Shown piece after piece: positions 1 to 8,010 of a stretch of 64,000 bases of DNA. Position numbers and translations under genes: made by a program. The notes beneath the pieces are model-generated. The model was not told where the DNA came from, did not search any database, and saw only the letters and a program-made list of their open reading frames with translations. Each line of letters opens with the position of its first letter. Positions within the stretch are counted from its first letter, which is position 1. Source of the stretch: Denitratimonas sp037478135 (GTDB lineage: Bacteria > Pseudomonadota > Gammaproteobacteria > Xanthomonadales > Xanthomonadaceae); assembly GCF_037478135.1 (NCBI RefSeq), contig NZ_JBBHDV010000003.1, positions 248,001 to 312,000 of the forward strand, in the 5' to 3' direction.

Positions 1-192
1 CCTGCATCGTGACCTGCCGGTCACTGTTTCCGACGGTCCTGTGAAGCACAGGGCGTTCGCCCATGTGCGGCGGGCAGTGCGCGCAACGCCGGTGCCGGTG
101 GTGGTCCGCATGGCGGGCAGAGCAGGGCGGCCGCCGTGCGGGATGCGGCGGCGCTTTCCATTTTTCCACCCGCATTCTGAGCAGGCCTGCCC
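1..192. other. Upstream region of ileS, no gene assigned
   Basis: I see no convincing reading frame in this GC-rich stretch. In related genomes ribF usually precedes ileS, but I could not recognise a RibF C-terminus here. No clear sigma70 promoter is visible either, so ileS is probably expressed from a promoter outside the window. Confidence 0.4.
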
Positions 193-3054
193 GTGAGTCG
201 CGACTACAAAGCCACCATCCATCTGCCCGCCACCGATTTCCCGATGCGCGGCGACCTGCCCAAGCGCGAGCCTGCGACGCTGGAAAAGTGGCAGAAGCTC
301 GATGTCCACGCGCGCCTGCGCAGCGAACGCGCCGGCAAGCCGCGCTTCGTGCTGCATGACGGCCCGCCCTATGCCAACGGCGCGATCCATCTGGGCCATG
401 CGGTCAACAAGATCCTGAAGGACATCATCGTCAAGTCGCGCTCGCTGGCCGGCTTCGATGCGCCGTATGTGCCCGGCTGGGACTGCCACGGTCTGCCGAT
501 CGAACTGGCGGTGGAGAAAAAGCACGGCAAGGTCGGCGTCAAGCTGGATGCGGTGGCCTTCCGCGAAAAATGCCGCGAATACGCGAACGCGCAGATCGAC
601 CTGCAGCGCGCCGACTTCAAGCGCCTGGGCGTGATCGGCGACTGGGACAATCCGTATCGCACCCTGGATCGCAGCTTCGAGGCGGCCGAACTGCGCGCGC
701 TGGCGAAGATCGTCGGGAACGGTCATCTGGCGCGCGGCGTGAAGCCGGTGCACTGGTGCTTTGACTGCGGCTCGGCGCTGGCCGAGGCCGAGATCGAATA
801 TGCCGACAAGACCTCGTCGGCGGTGGATGTGGCCTATGACGCGGTCGATCCGACCGCGCTGGTGGCGAAGTTCGGCGTGACCGATCTTCCCGCCGATGCC
901 ATCGTTGCGGTGCCGATCTGGACCACGACGCCGTGGACGCTGCCGGCCTCGCTGGCAGTCTCGCTCGGGCCGGAACTGGAGTACGCGCTGGTGCGCGGCG
1001 CAACGCGTGAGGGGCGTCCGCTGTGGTTGGTACTGGCCGCCGATCTGGTCGAAGCCGCCGCCACGCGTTACGGCATCGAGGCACCGCAGGTCGTGGCGCG
1101 AACCACCGGCACAGCACTGGAAAACCAGCCGCTGCAACACCCGTTCTACGACGAGCGCCAGGTGCCGATCATCGTCGGCGACCATGTTTCGGCCGAGGAC
1201 GGCACCGGCGCGGTCCACACCGCGCCCGGTCATGGTCAGGAAGACTTCGTCGTCGGCCAGAAATACGGCCTGCTCGATGCCTACAGCGCGGCGCAGATCA
1301 ATCCTGTCGGCGGCAACGGTGTCTATCTGCCGGGCACGCCGATCTTCGAAGGCCAGTTCATCTGGAAGGCCAACGATGCCGTCGTCGACCTGCTGCGCGA
1401 CAACGGCCAGTTGCTGGCGTTCGAGAAGATCCAGCACAGCTATCCGCACTGCTGGCGGCACCGCACGCCGGTGGCGTTCCGCGCCACGCCGCAGTGGTTC
1501 ATTTCGATGGACAAGGCCGGGCTGCGCAGTGATGCGATGCAGGCGATTGCCGATATCGGCAAGGCCGGTGGCTGGTTCCCGGAATGGGGCGAAGCGCGCA
1601 TCCGTTCGATGGTGGAAGGCCGGCCTGACTGGTGCATCAGCCGGCAGCGGACCTGGGGTGTGCCGATCGCCCTGTTCGCGCATCGCATCACTGGCGAGCC
1701 GCACCCCGACACCGTGGCGCTGATGCAGCGCGCCGCGGATCTGGTGGAAGCCGAAGGCATCGATGCCTGGTATGCGCTGGATCCGGCCGACTGGCTGGGC
1801 GATGAAGCCGAACACTACGAAAAGGTCACCGACATCCTCGATGTCTGGTTCGATTCGGGCGTCACGCATGAAGGCGTGCTCGCCGCGCGTGGGCTGGGCA
1901 AGCCGGCCGATCTGTATCTGGAAGGTTCGGACCAGCATCGCGGCTGGTTCCAGAGTTCGCTGCTGACCGCCATCGCGATGGATCGCGCCGCCCCCTACCG
2001 GCAGGTGCTCACGCACGGTTTCACCGTCGATGAGCATGGCCGCAAGATGTCCAAATCGCTGGGCAACGGCATCGAGCCGCAGGAAATCCTCAAGACGCTG
2101 GGTGCCGACATCCTGCGCCTGTGGATCGCCAGCACCGACTACCGCAACGAGATGTCGCTGTCGCAGACGATCCTGAAGCGCAATGCCGATGCCTATCGCC
2201 GCATCCGCAACACGCTGCGCTTCCTGCTCGGCAATTTGCATGGATTCGACCCTGAAACCCAGTTGCTGCCGAACACCGAGCTGCTGTTGCTGGACCAGTG
2301 GGCGGTGCAGCGCATGGCCGATCTGCAGGCCACGATCATGGCGGCCTACGAACGCTACGACTTCCCCGCCATCGTGCAGGCGCTGAACAACTTCTGCACC
2401 GTCGATCTGGGCTCGATCTATCTGGACGTGACCAAGGACCGGCTCTACACGATGCAGGAAAATTCGCGCGGCCGGCGCAGTGCGCAGAGCGCGATGTTCC
2501 GCATCGCCGATGCGTTGACGCGCCTGATCGCGCCGATCCTGAGCTTCACCGCCGAAGAGGCCTGGCAGCATCTGCCGGGCGAGCGCGAGGAGAGCGTGCT
2601 GCTGGCCACCACGCGGCAGGACATCGGCAGGTTGCCTGCCGATGCGGCGCTGTCGGCGGCCGATTTCGACGCGTTGCTGGAACTGCGCGAAGCGGTCACC
2701 TCGGTGCTGGAACCGATGCGCGCCAGCGGTGCGATCGGTGCTTCGCTGGCCGCCGAAGTGGCGCTGTATCTGGAGCCGTCGCTGCTGCAACGCCTGCAAG
2801 CGGTGTCGGGCGAGCTGTGCTTCTTCTTCATCACTTCGCAGCTGAACCTGCTGCCGGCCGACGCGCGACCTGCCGATGCGGTGAAGGTCGAAGACATGGA
2901 TGCCTGGATCGTGGCGCAGGCCACTGATGCGGCCAAGTGCGTGCGTTGCTGGCACTACAGCCCGAGTGTCGGCCAGCACGCCGACCATCCGGAACTGTGC
3001 GGGCGCTGCATCGTCAACGTCGATGGCGCTGGCGAGGACCGCCGCCATTTCTGA
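193..3054 (+). CDS. ileS: Isoleucine--tRNA ligase
   Basis: Class I aminoacyl-tRNA synthetase that charges tRNA-Ile and edits misactivated valine in the cytoplasm. The 953-residue product has the HIGH signature as HLGH (residues 66-69), the KMSKS loop (618-622) and a C-terminal zinc finger of two Cys-x2-Cys pairs beginning at Cys916. Length is normal for the bacterial enzyme with the C-terminal zinc domain. The GTG start at 193 is chosen because the N-terminus then aligns with the usual short leader before the conserved FPMRGDLxKREP segment. It overlaps the start region of lspA, and the ileS-lspA-ispH order is a common proteobacterial arrangement. Confidence 0.97.
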   Translation: MSRDYKATIHLPATDFPMRGDLPKREPATLEKWQKLDVHARLRSERAGKPRFVLHDGPPYANGAIHLGHAVNKILKDIIVKSRSLAGFDAPYVPGWDCHGLPIELAVEKKHGKVGVKLDAVAFREKCREYANAQIDLQRADFKRLGVIGDWDNPYRTLDRSFEAAELRALAKIVGNGHLARGVKPVHWCFDCGSALAEAEIEYADKTSSAVDVAYDAVDPTALVAKFGVTDLPADAIVAVPIWTTTPWTLPASLAVSLGPELEYALVRGATREGRPLWLVLAADLVEAAATRYGIEAPQVVARTTGTALENQPLQHPFYDERQVPIIVGDHVSAEDGTGAVHTAPGHGQEDFVVGQKYGLLDAYSAAQINPVGGNGVYLPGTPIFEGQFIWKANDAVVDLLRDNGQLLAFEKIQHSYPHCWRHRTPVAFRATPQWFISMDKAGLRSDAMQAIADIGKAGGWFPEWGEARIRSMVEGRPDWCISRQRTWGVPIALFAHRITGEPHPDTVALMQRAADLVEAEGIDAWYALDPADWLGDEAEHYEKVTDILDVWFDSGVTHEGVLAARGLGKPADLYLEGSDQHRGWFQSSLLTAIAMDRAAPYRQVLTHGFTVDEHGRKMSKSLGNGIEPQEILKTLGADILRLWIASTDYRNEMSLSQTILKRNADAYRRIRNTLRFLLGNLHGFDPETQLLPNTELLLLDQWAVQRMADLQATIMAAYERYDFPAIVQALNNFCTVDLGSIYLDVTKDRLYTMQENSRGRRSAQSAMFRIADALTRLIAPILSFTAEEAWQHLPGEREESVLLATTRQDIGRLPADAALSAADFDALLELREAVTSVLEPMRASGAIGASLAAEVALYLEPSLLQRLQAVSGELCFFFITSQLNLLPADARPADAVKVEDMDAWIVAQATDAAKCVRCWHYSPSVGQHADHPELCGRCIVNVDGAGEDRRHF

Positions 3055-3586
3055 GCATGATACCCGCGCCACGCCGGTTACCTTGCGTGGCCCGAACGCA
3101 CTGCCGTGGCTTGCGCTTTCCGGGCTGGTGATTTCGCTGGATGCCTGGACCAAGGTGCTGGCGCTGCGCCATCTGGCGCTGCACCAGTCGGTGCCGGTGA
3201 TAGATGGTCTGTTGAACTGGACCCTGGTCTACAACCCCGGCGCGGCCTTCAGTTTCCTGTCCGACGCTTCCGGCTGGCAGCGCTGGTTCTTCGCCGTGCT
3301 GGCGGTCGGCATCAGTGGCCTTCTGACGTGGTGGCTGTACCGCATCCCGCGCGGCGACTGGCGCCAGGCCGCACCCTATGCGCTGGTGATCGGCGGCGCG
3401 ATCGGCAACCTGATCGACCGCCTGATCCACGGCCACGTCATCGACTTCATCGACTTCTACCTGGGCGCACGCCACTGGCCGGCGTTCAACATCGCCGATT
3501 CGGCCATCGTGGTCGGTGCCATCGGCATTGCGCTGGCGGGAGTTTTGGGTGCACGGGAGTCGGGAGCCGGGAATCGGGAATCGTAA
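3023..3586 (+). CDS. lspA: Lipoprotein signal peptidase (signal peptidase II)
   Basis: Inner-membrane aspartic protease that removes signal peptides from diacylglyceryl-modified prolipoproteins. The protein is strongly hydrophobic with about four membrane segments and carries the family motifs YNPGAAFSFL, GNLIDR and FNIADS, the last two supplying the two catalytic aspartates. The early motif reads LDAWTK where many relatives have LDQWTK. The start is uncertain: ATG 3023 gives a 32-nt overlap with ileS and about 187 residues, but it has no obvious ribosome binding site, and a start 20-60 nt further on is possible. The last residues (after GVLGARESG) run into the repeat-like spacer before ispH. 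Confidence 0.93.
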   Translation: MALARTAAISEHDTRATPVTLRGPNALPWLALSGLVISLDAWTKVLALRHLALHQSVPVIDGLLNWTLVYNPGAAFSFLSDASGWQRWFFAVLAVGISGLLTWWLYRIPRGDWRQAAPYALVIGGAIGNLIDRLIHGHVIDFIDFYLGARHWPAFNIADSAIVVGAIGIALAGVLGARESGAGNRES

Positions 3587-3676
3587 AGCCGGCTTCCGGT
3601 ACAGTCCGAGGTGGCTTCGGGTTCCGATAGCCTGCTTTTCAACCACTTCCCAATCCCGAATCCCCATTCCCGAGCA
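3554..3676. repeat. GGGAATCGGGAATC-type intergenic inverted repeat
   Basis: Tandem G-rich units (GGGAATCGGGAATCG, around 3569-3584) on the left and their C-rich counterparts (ATCCCGAATCCCC, around 3653-3667) on the right flank the lspA-ispH spacer. Together they could form an imperfect hairpin. Such units occur between genes in xanthomonads. The 3' end of lspA extends into the left unit. No function is assigned. Confidence 0.4.
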
Positions 3677-3678
3677 CC

Positions 3679-4629
3679 ATGAACGTCCTTCTCGCCAATC
3701 CCCGTGGTTTCTGTGCCGGTGTCGACCGCGCGATCGAGATCGTCAAGCGCGCGATCGAGAACTTCGGCGCGCCGATCTATGTGCGGCACGAGGTGGTGCA
3801 CAACCGTTTCGTCGTCGATGACCTGAAGCAGCGCGGCGCGGTGTTCGTCGAGGAGCTGGACGAAGTGCCGGACGACGCCACCGTGATCTTCAGCGCGCAT
3901 GGCGTCTCGCAGGCGGTGCGTGCCGAAGCCCAGCGTCGCGGCCTGAAGGTGTTCGACGCCACCTGCCCGCTGGTCACCAAGGTGCACATGGAAGTCTCGC
4001 GCCACTGCCGCGCCGGCCGCGACGTGATCCTGATCGGCCATGCCGGCCATCCGGAAGTGGAAGGCACGATGGGGCAGTGGCGGCGTGAAGCCGGCACCGG
4101 AGATATCCATCTGGTGGAAAACGTGGAGGATGTCGCGCACCTGCAGCTGGCGCAGCCGGAGAATGTGGCATACACCACGCAGACCACGCTCTCGGTGGAC
4201 GACACCCGCGCTGTGATCGCCGCCTTGCGCGCGCGCTTTCCGGCGATCCAGGGGCCACGCCACGACGATATCTGCTACGCCACCCAGAACCGCCAGGACG
4301 CGGTGCGCGAACTGGCACGGCAGTGCGATCTGGTGCTGGTGGTCGGTTCGGCCAACAGCTCCAACTCCAACCGCCTGCGCGAACTGGCGCAACGCGATGG
4401 CGTCGAGGCCTATCTGATCGACGATGCCGCCGACATCCACCCGGAGTGGCTCACCGGCAAGCAACGCATCGGCGTCACCGCCGGCGCCTCGGCCCCGGAC
4501 GTGCTGGTGCAGGGCGTGCTGGCGCGTCTGGACAGCCTCGGCTCGCACTCGGTGCAGGAACTGGATGGCGAGGTGGAAAGCATGGTGTTCGCGCTGCCCA
4601 AGGAGCTGCGCCTGACCCTGGTCGATTGA
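3679..4629 (+). CDS. ispH: 4-hydroxy-3-methylbut-2-enyl diphosphate reductase
   Basis: Last enzyme of the MEP isoprenoid pathway; it reduces HMBPP to IPP and DMAPP using a [4Fe-4S] cluster. The 316-residue sequence has all three cluster cysteines in their family contexts: PRGFCAGV (Cys12), DATCPLVTK and DDICYATQNRQ. The SAHGVS and SSNSNRL motifs are also present. Length matches the E. coli enzyme. The ATG at 3679 begins the conserved MxVLLANPRGFC N-terminus. The tRNA-Thr promoter overlaps the stop codon, so there is no room for a separate ispH terminator. Confidence 0.97.
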   Translation: MNVLLANPRGFCAGVDRAIEIVKRAIENFGAPIYVRHEVVHNRFVVDDLKQRGAVFVEELDEVPDDATVIFSAHGVSQAVRAEAQRRGLKVFDATCPLVTKVHMEVSRHCRAGRDVILIGHAGHPEVEGTMGQWRREAGTGDIHLVENVEDVAHLQLAQPENVAYTTQTTLSVDDTRAVIAALRARFPAIQGPRHDDICYATQNRQDAVRELARQCDLVLVVGSANSSNSNRLRELAQRDGVEAYLIDDAADIHPEWLTGKQRIGVTAGASAPDVLVQGVLARLDSLGSHSVQELDGEVESMVFALPKELRLTLVD

Positions 4630-4654
4630 CCGGCCCCACAGGCGGCCCTACAAT
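4626..4654 (+). promoter_or_regulatory. Sigma70 promoter of tRNA-Thr
   Basis: TTGACC (4626-4631) and TACAAT (4649-4654) are separated by 17 bp, with the tRNA 5' end 10 bp further on. The -35 box overlaps the ispH stop codon. A GC-rich GCGG follows the -10, as is common at stable-RNA promoters. Confidence 0.85.
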
Positions 4655-4664
4655 ACGCGGCTAC

Positions 4665-4740
4665 GCCGGAATAGCTCAGTTGGTAGAGCGGCGCATTCGT
4701 AATGCGTAGGTCGTAGGTTCGATTCCTATTTCCGGCACCA
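4665..4740 (+). tRNA. tRNA-Thr (anticodon CGT)
   Basis: A complete 76-nt cloverleaf: acceptor GCCGGAA pairs with TTCCGGC (4730-4736), discriminator A, encoded CCA (4738-4740). The anticodon arm is the near-palindrome CGCATTCGTAATGCG (4692-4706) with CGT at its centre, reading ACG threonine codons. It is the integration target of the island that follows and remains intact. Confidence 0.96.
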
Positions 4741-4883
4741 TCTTCAAGCCCATGAATTTCATGGGCTTTTTTTTGGTTTTTCTCCGCTGAGAGCAGCGTC
4801 CGGAGAGCATGAAATGGGCACCGTGCCCATTTCGTGCCCATCCCGTGCCCATTTCGGGTCCCGTGATTTCATACGGTCGTTTG
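4692..4883. repeat. Left island attachment repeat (attL)
   Basis: Bases 4730-4883 (154 bp: tRNA 3' end, terminator and downstream sequence) recur without a visible mismatch at 29944-30097. The anticodon arm 4692-4706 recurs at 29929-29943. Between these two blocks the left copy keeps 23 bp (4707-4729) that the right copy lacks. Weaker similarity continues to about 4922. The repeat pair delimits the island. At 154 bp it is far longer than the 15-60 bp usual for tRNA att cores. Confidence 0.9.
4746..4774 (+). terminator. Rho-independent terminator of tRNA-Thr
   Basis: A perfect 11-bp stem AAGCCCATGAA / TTCATGGGCTT with a 1-nt centre (the real loop will be larger), followed by a run of eight T. 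It lies inside the direct repeat and is duplicated at 29960-29988. Confidence 0.85.
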
Positions 4884-4920
4884 AAAATGACCTACGCATA
4901 CACCGCAATTTCGTGCCCAT
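4814..4920. repeat. GTGCCCAT iterons, candidate integrase arm sites
   Basis: GTGCCCAT occurs at 4823, 4834 and 4845, exactly 11 bp apart (one helical turn), with an inverted copy at 4814-4821 and a fifth copy at 4913. The first four lie within the 154-bp direct repeat and so are duplicated near the right end (30028, 30037, 30048, 30059), where another copy sits at 30126. Phased short repeats next to an att core are typical of arm-type integrase binding sites; the assignment is inference. Confidence 0.55.
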
Positions 4921-4989
4921 CCACCACCCAGGCAGAGCGCTGATCGTGCATCTGAGCCCAGCCTGATAGAAGGCATTGGTGGCCCTTCG

Positions 4990-5226
4990 TCAGGGGTCGG
5001 GTGAGCTTTCGTCTGGCAGGTACTCAGCTAGGTCGTCCAGGTCGCACTCGAAGTAGGCACATAGCCTGTCCAGCGTATCGGTACGCATGACTGCCCCGCG
5101 CTTAAGCATGCGCGACAGGGTGATGCGGCCTGTGCCTGTGGCTTCGGCAACCTCTACCAAGGTGATGCGCCGACCTTCGCGGAACTCTTTGTCGGCGATG
5201 CGCTCACGCAATTTGAATCGGATCAT
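4990..5226 (-). CDS. Small XRE/Cro-type DNA-binding regulator of the island
   Basis: A 78-residue helix-turn-helix protein. The region RRITLVEVAEATGTGRITLS (19-38) fits a Cro/C1 recognition fold, followed by the family-typical LDRLCAYFECDLDDLAEY near the C-terminus. The ATG at 5226 gives a compact single-domain protein of normal size; upstream extension would run into the divergent promoter region. It is transcribed away from the excisionase/integrase genes, with the candidate operator (5307-5332) in between. This layout suggests a repressor controlling excision, as in phages and integrative elements. Confidence 0.8.
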   Translation of the reverse strand: MIRFKLRERIADKEFREGRRITLVEVAEATGTGRITLSRMLKRGAVMRTDTLDRLCAYFECDLDDLAEYLPDESSPDP

Positions 5227-5306
5227 GGCGAATGAATAGAGTATGAATCGTTGATGATACAAAACATGGTCTAACTTTCCGGATGAGGCTTGAGCGGTAC
5301 AAGAGG

Positions 5307-5332
5307 GTTGTGAATCGTACTCGATTCGCAAC
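5307..5332. promoter_or_regulatory. Candidate operator between repressor and excisionase genes
   Basis: An inverted repeat GTTGTGAATCG-TACT-CGATTCGCAAC with 11-bp arms, one mismatch and a 4-bp centre. The half-site core TGAATCGT appears once more near the repressor start (about 5245-5252). Two sites for a small Cro-like protein in a divergent promoter would fit autoregulation plus control of the integrase operon. Confidence 0.55.
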
Positions 5333-5361
5333 CATCTGTATCGCATCCAGGAGCTTCGTTT

Positions 5362-5631
5362 ATGAGTCAGACCTACCTCACTACAGAGCAACTTTCCGAG
5401 CGTATTCATTATGACGCACGGACCATCCGCAACCGACTGAAGGACTCGGTCCTTCTGGAGGGCATCCACTACATCCGACCCTTCGGCGGACGGAAGCTGC
5501 TCTTCATCTGGGAGACCATCCAGCAGGACATCGGCAAGGCCTCGGCCGAAGTAGCACCGGCGTCCATGGTCAGTTCGCTTCCCAAGGCTGGGTTGATTCC
5601 GATGGCCAACGGAGGTGTTGCCCATGGCTAG
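5362..5631 (+). CDS. Helix-turn-helix excisionase-like protein
   Basis: An 89-residue protein beginning SQTYLTTEQLSERIHYDARTIRNR, the winged-helix style in which TEQLSERI and ARTIRNRLKD form the helix-turn-helix and GIHYIRPFGGRKLLF the wing. This fold is shared by AlpA/Xis-type directionality factors and by HTH proteins placed ahead of island integrases. The start follows an AGGAG box at about 8 bp. Its stop overlaps the integrase start (ATGGCTAG, 5624-5631), so the two are translationally coupled. A role in excision is inferred from position and fold. Confidence 0.7.
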   Translation: MSQTYLTTEQLSERIHYDARTIRNRLKDSVLLEGIHYIRPFGGRKLLFIWETIQQDIGKASAEVAPASMVSSLPKAGLIPMANGGVAHG

Positions 5632-7006
5632 TGTTCGTACCCGGGCCGACAGTGGCCTGTTGATGATCGACTTCCGTTATCGGGGGGTGCGTTACCGCGA
5701 GCTGACGGCCCTCAACGACACGCCAACGCATCGCAAGCGTGTGGAAGCTTTGGCGCGACGTATCCAGAAGGACATTGATCAAGGCGTCTTCGAGTACGCG
5801 TTGTACTTCCCAAGCAGCCCGAAATTGGAGCACTCGTCCGCAAGTTCGACGCCTCACGTGTCTGCTTCGGCTAAGGGGAACGACGCGTCGTTGCAGCAGC
5901 CCAACACTCCGAGCTTTGCTGAGTTCGCTCATCTTTGGTTCGTGGAGATGTCACCTCAGTGGAGGCAGTCGCATTGCAAGGATGTACGCGCGGTGCTGGA
6001 CAATGATCTGCTCCCATTCTTCGGAAAGCATCCAGTCCACATCATCACAAAAGCCGACGTGATGGCATTCCGGGCCATGCTGTCCAAGCGTCCAGGACGC
6101 AAGTCGGAAACGCTGAGCGCGGCTCGGATCAACAAGATCATGTGCTTTTTGCGCCAAGTTCTGAACGAGGCCGCCGACCGTCACGAGTTCGTGCCTGCTT
6201 TCCGTGGAATCAAGCCCCTGCGCCAAGCGCGGACCGAGGTTCAGCCCTTTAGCTTGGAAGAAGTTCAGCGCATCCTCGACACGGTACGAAGTGACTACCG
6301 GGACTACCTTACGGTGCGCTTTTTCACAGGCATGCGCTCAGGAGAGATCAACGGTCTCCAATGGAAGCACGTTGACCTCGAGCGCAACCTGATCCTTGTT
6401 CGCGAATCCTTGGTTGGAGGTGAACAGCAGGAGGCTCTCAAGAGTGAGTCTTCATGGCGTGACATCGCCATGCTCCCCATGGTGCGCACGGCCATCGAGA
6501 ACCGGTTGATCGAGCGGCAGCAGGGATGTGAGTGGGTGTTCACCACTTCGGCTGGGAACCCGATCGACACAAACAACTTCAGCAACCGAGTCTGGTACCC
6601 ACTGCTGCGCTACCTCGGCTTCAAAAAGCGTCGCCCGTATCAGACGCGTCATACCGCCGCGACGTTGATGTTGGCAGCCGGCGAGAGCCCGGAGTGGATC
6701 GCTCGAATGCTGGGTCACTCAACCACCGAGATGCTGTTCAAAGTCTACTCGCGCTTTGTACCAAACCTCACGCGGAACGATGGGCAGGCTTTCGCCGGCC
6801 TGGTCCATAGCCGTATCGGAACTGATCTGCCGCACAAGGCATCCGACTTGGCCTCGTCACAGGACAGCCAGTCAAGTGAACTCACGTCAGACGCCTCTCC
6901 GTCTGCAGAGGACGACGCCCGAGCAACGGACAATCAGAGCCTGCTCCACAAAATCTCTCCCGATCAGCTTGCGGCCTTGCTCGCCCTTGCGCGCCAGATC
7001 GCCTGA
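5624..7006 (+). CDS. Tyrosine-type site-specific integrase
   Basis: Integrase of the island, expected to recombine at the tRNA-Thr gene. The 460-residue product has an N-terminal arm-binding-like region, a core-binding segment near 90-190 (SFAEFAHLWF...) and a catalytic domain with Arg238 (GMRSGE), Lys273, Arg342/His343 (YQTRHT), His365 (LGHS) and nucleophile Tyr375 (KVYSRF). The first residue of the usual HxxR is Tyr339, a variant that occurs in phage integrases. ATG 5624 is chosen because GGAGG (5611-5615) lies 8 bp upstream; an in-frame GTG at 5615 would overlap that box. After the catalytic domain there is an acidic Ser/Thr-rich tail of about 70 residues. Confidence 0.94.
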   Translation: MASVRTRADSGLLMIDFRYRGVRYRELTALNDTPTHRKRVEALARRIQKDIDQGVFEYALYFPSSPKLEHSSASSTPHVSASAKGNDASLQQPNTPSFAEFAHLWFVEMSPQWRQSHCKDVRAVLDNDLLPFFGKHPVHIITKADVMAFRAMLSKRPGRKSETLSAARINKIMCFLRQVLNEAADRHEFVPAFRGIKPLRQARTEVQPFSLEEVQRILDTVRSDYRDYLTVRFFTGMRSGEINGLQWKHVDLERNLILVRESLVGGEQQEALKSESSWRDIAMLPMVRTAIENRLIERQQGCEWVFTTSAGNPIDTNNFSNRVWYPLLRYLGFKKRRPYQTRHTAATLMLAAGESPEWIARMLGHSTTEMLFKVYSRFVPNLTRNDGQAFAGLVHSRIGTDLPHKASDLASSQDSQSSELTSDASPSAEDDARATDNQSLLHKISPDQLAALLALARQIA

Positions 7007-7023
7007 CGGAAAAGGAGCTCGCT

Positions 7024-7869
7024 ATGTCGATGACATCAATTGAATGCTTGGTCCAGCCACGACCTGGGTTTGTCCAGCCACTGGATGCTTCCGAAGCCGG
7101 GTCTGATCGAGTCTGTCGCATCGTCCATAGAGGTGGAGTGCACCAAGTGCTGAGCTGGATTGATCTGCCCGGTAAGAGCCCCCTTGCCCGGGTGGGTGAT
7201 GTCAGCTTGTTGCTCAATGGCACTTACTCAGGTGAAGATCTTTTGCTGGGCTTCAATCCGCGCTCTTGCCACAAGCTTCAGGACCTCTTGCCTGACACTC
7301 TATGTCCGGTGCCGGGTGTAGTGGAGGAAGTCTCAGGTCTGATCGATGGTCTGTCAGCTACCTCGCTTCGTAATTTTGCTGCCTCAGCTTTGCTTGCTCC
7401 AGAAGTGCATCTGAAGTTCTGGACCTGTCCAGCATCCAACGGCTACCACCATGCATACCCAGGTGGTCTGGCCGAACATAGTCTGGAGGTAGCCGACAGT
7501 ATTGCCAGCGCCACGAGACTCCCGCAGTTTTGGCGAGAGCTCGGTGTTGTGTATGGCCTCTTGCACGACTACGGCAAGCCTTGGTGCTTAGATCAAGCAC
7601 TTCGGAACCCAACTGACTTCAGGAAGCACGGAGAACGGGGCCTGTACTACCTGCAGCCCGCCTTGGCTGCCCTCAGAAGCGAAGATCCACTACTCGGCGC
7701 TTTGATGGAGGAGGTTCTGGGTGGGAGGCGGTGCCCGCGTGACAATCCATACCCCTTGGCCATCCGTGCAATCGTCAAGGGCTTTGATCAGATGAGTTGC
7801 GAGTTGACGCGGGAGTTGGTGGTGACGGAGCGGGCGCCTCATCTCGATGACATGCTGATACAGTTCTAG
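7024..7869 (+). CDS. HD-domain protein, YhaM/TraI-N-like, coupled to the integrase
   Basis: A 281-residue protein with the HD phosphohydrolase signature HHAYPGGLAEHSLEVA followed by LLHDYGKPW (about residues 140-190), the pattern seen in YhaM-type 3'-5' exoribonucleases and in the N-terminal HD domain of TraI_2 relaxases of integrative conjugative elements. It has no relaxase region and no OB-fold that I can identify, so its substrate is unknown. It starts 17 nt after the integrase stop with AAGGAG at 6 bp, so it belongs to the integrase operon, and a terminator follows directly. A role in island maintenance or transfer is inference. Confidence 0.75.
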   Translation: MSMTSIECLVQPRPGFVQPLDASEAGSDRVCRIVHRGGVHQVLSWIDLPGKSPLARVGDVSLLLNGTYSGEDLLLGFNPRSCHKLQDLLPDTLCPVPGVVEEVSGLIDGLSATSLRNFAASALLAPEVHLKFWTCPASNGYHHAYPGGLAEHSLEVADSIASATRLPQFWRELGVVYGLLHDYGKPWCLDQALRNPTDFRKHGERGLYYLQPALAALRSEDPLLGALMEEVLGGRRCPRDNPYPLAIRAIVKGFDQMSCELTRELVVTERAPHLDDMLIQF

Positions 7870-7894
7870 GCAGTGGATCAAGTGCCTAGTTTTT
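7866..7894 (+). terminator. Terminator of the integrase operon
   Basis: Stem CTAGGCA / TGCCTAG with a 10-nt loop, followed by five T. The stem includes the stop codon of the HD-domain gene. Confidence 0.7.
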
Positions 7895-8010
7895 GCCTTG
7901 GCCACAGGCAGCCTGAGGCGGCTGGCGATATACTTGTCGATTACGGCCTGACTGGTCAAAAACTGACCAGCTCTGTGCTCATCACATCAACCAACACGAA
8001 GAATTAAGTC

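Noticed and set aside
4814..4852. The phased GTGCCCAT repeats as a CRISPR array
   Set aside because: Repeats are 8 bp with 3-bp spacers, far from CRISPR dimensions, and no cas genes are present.
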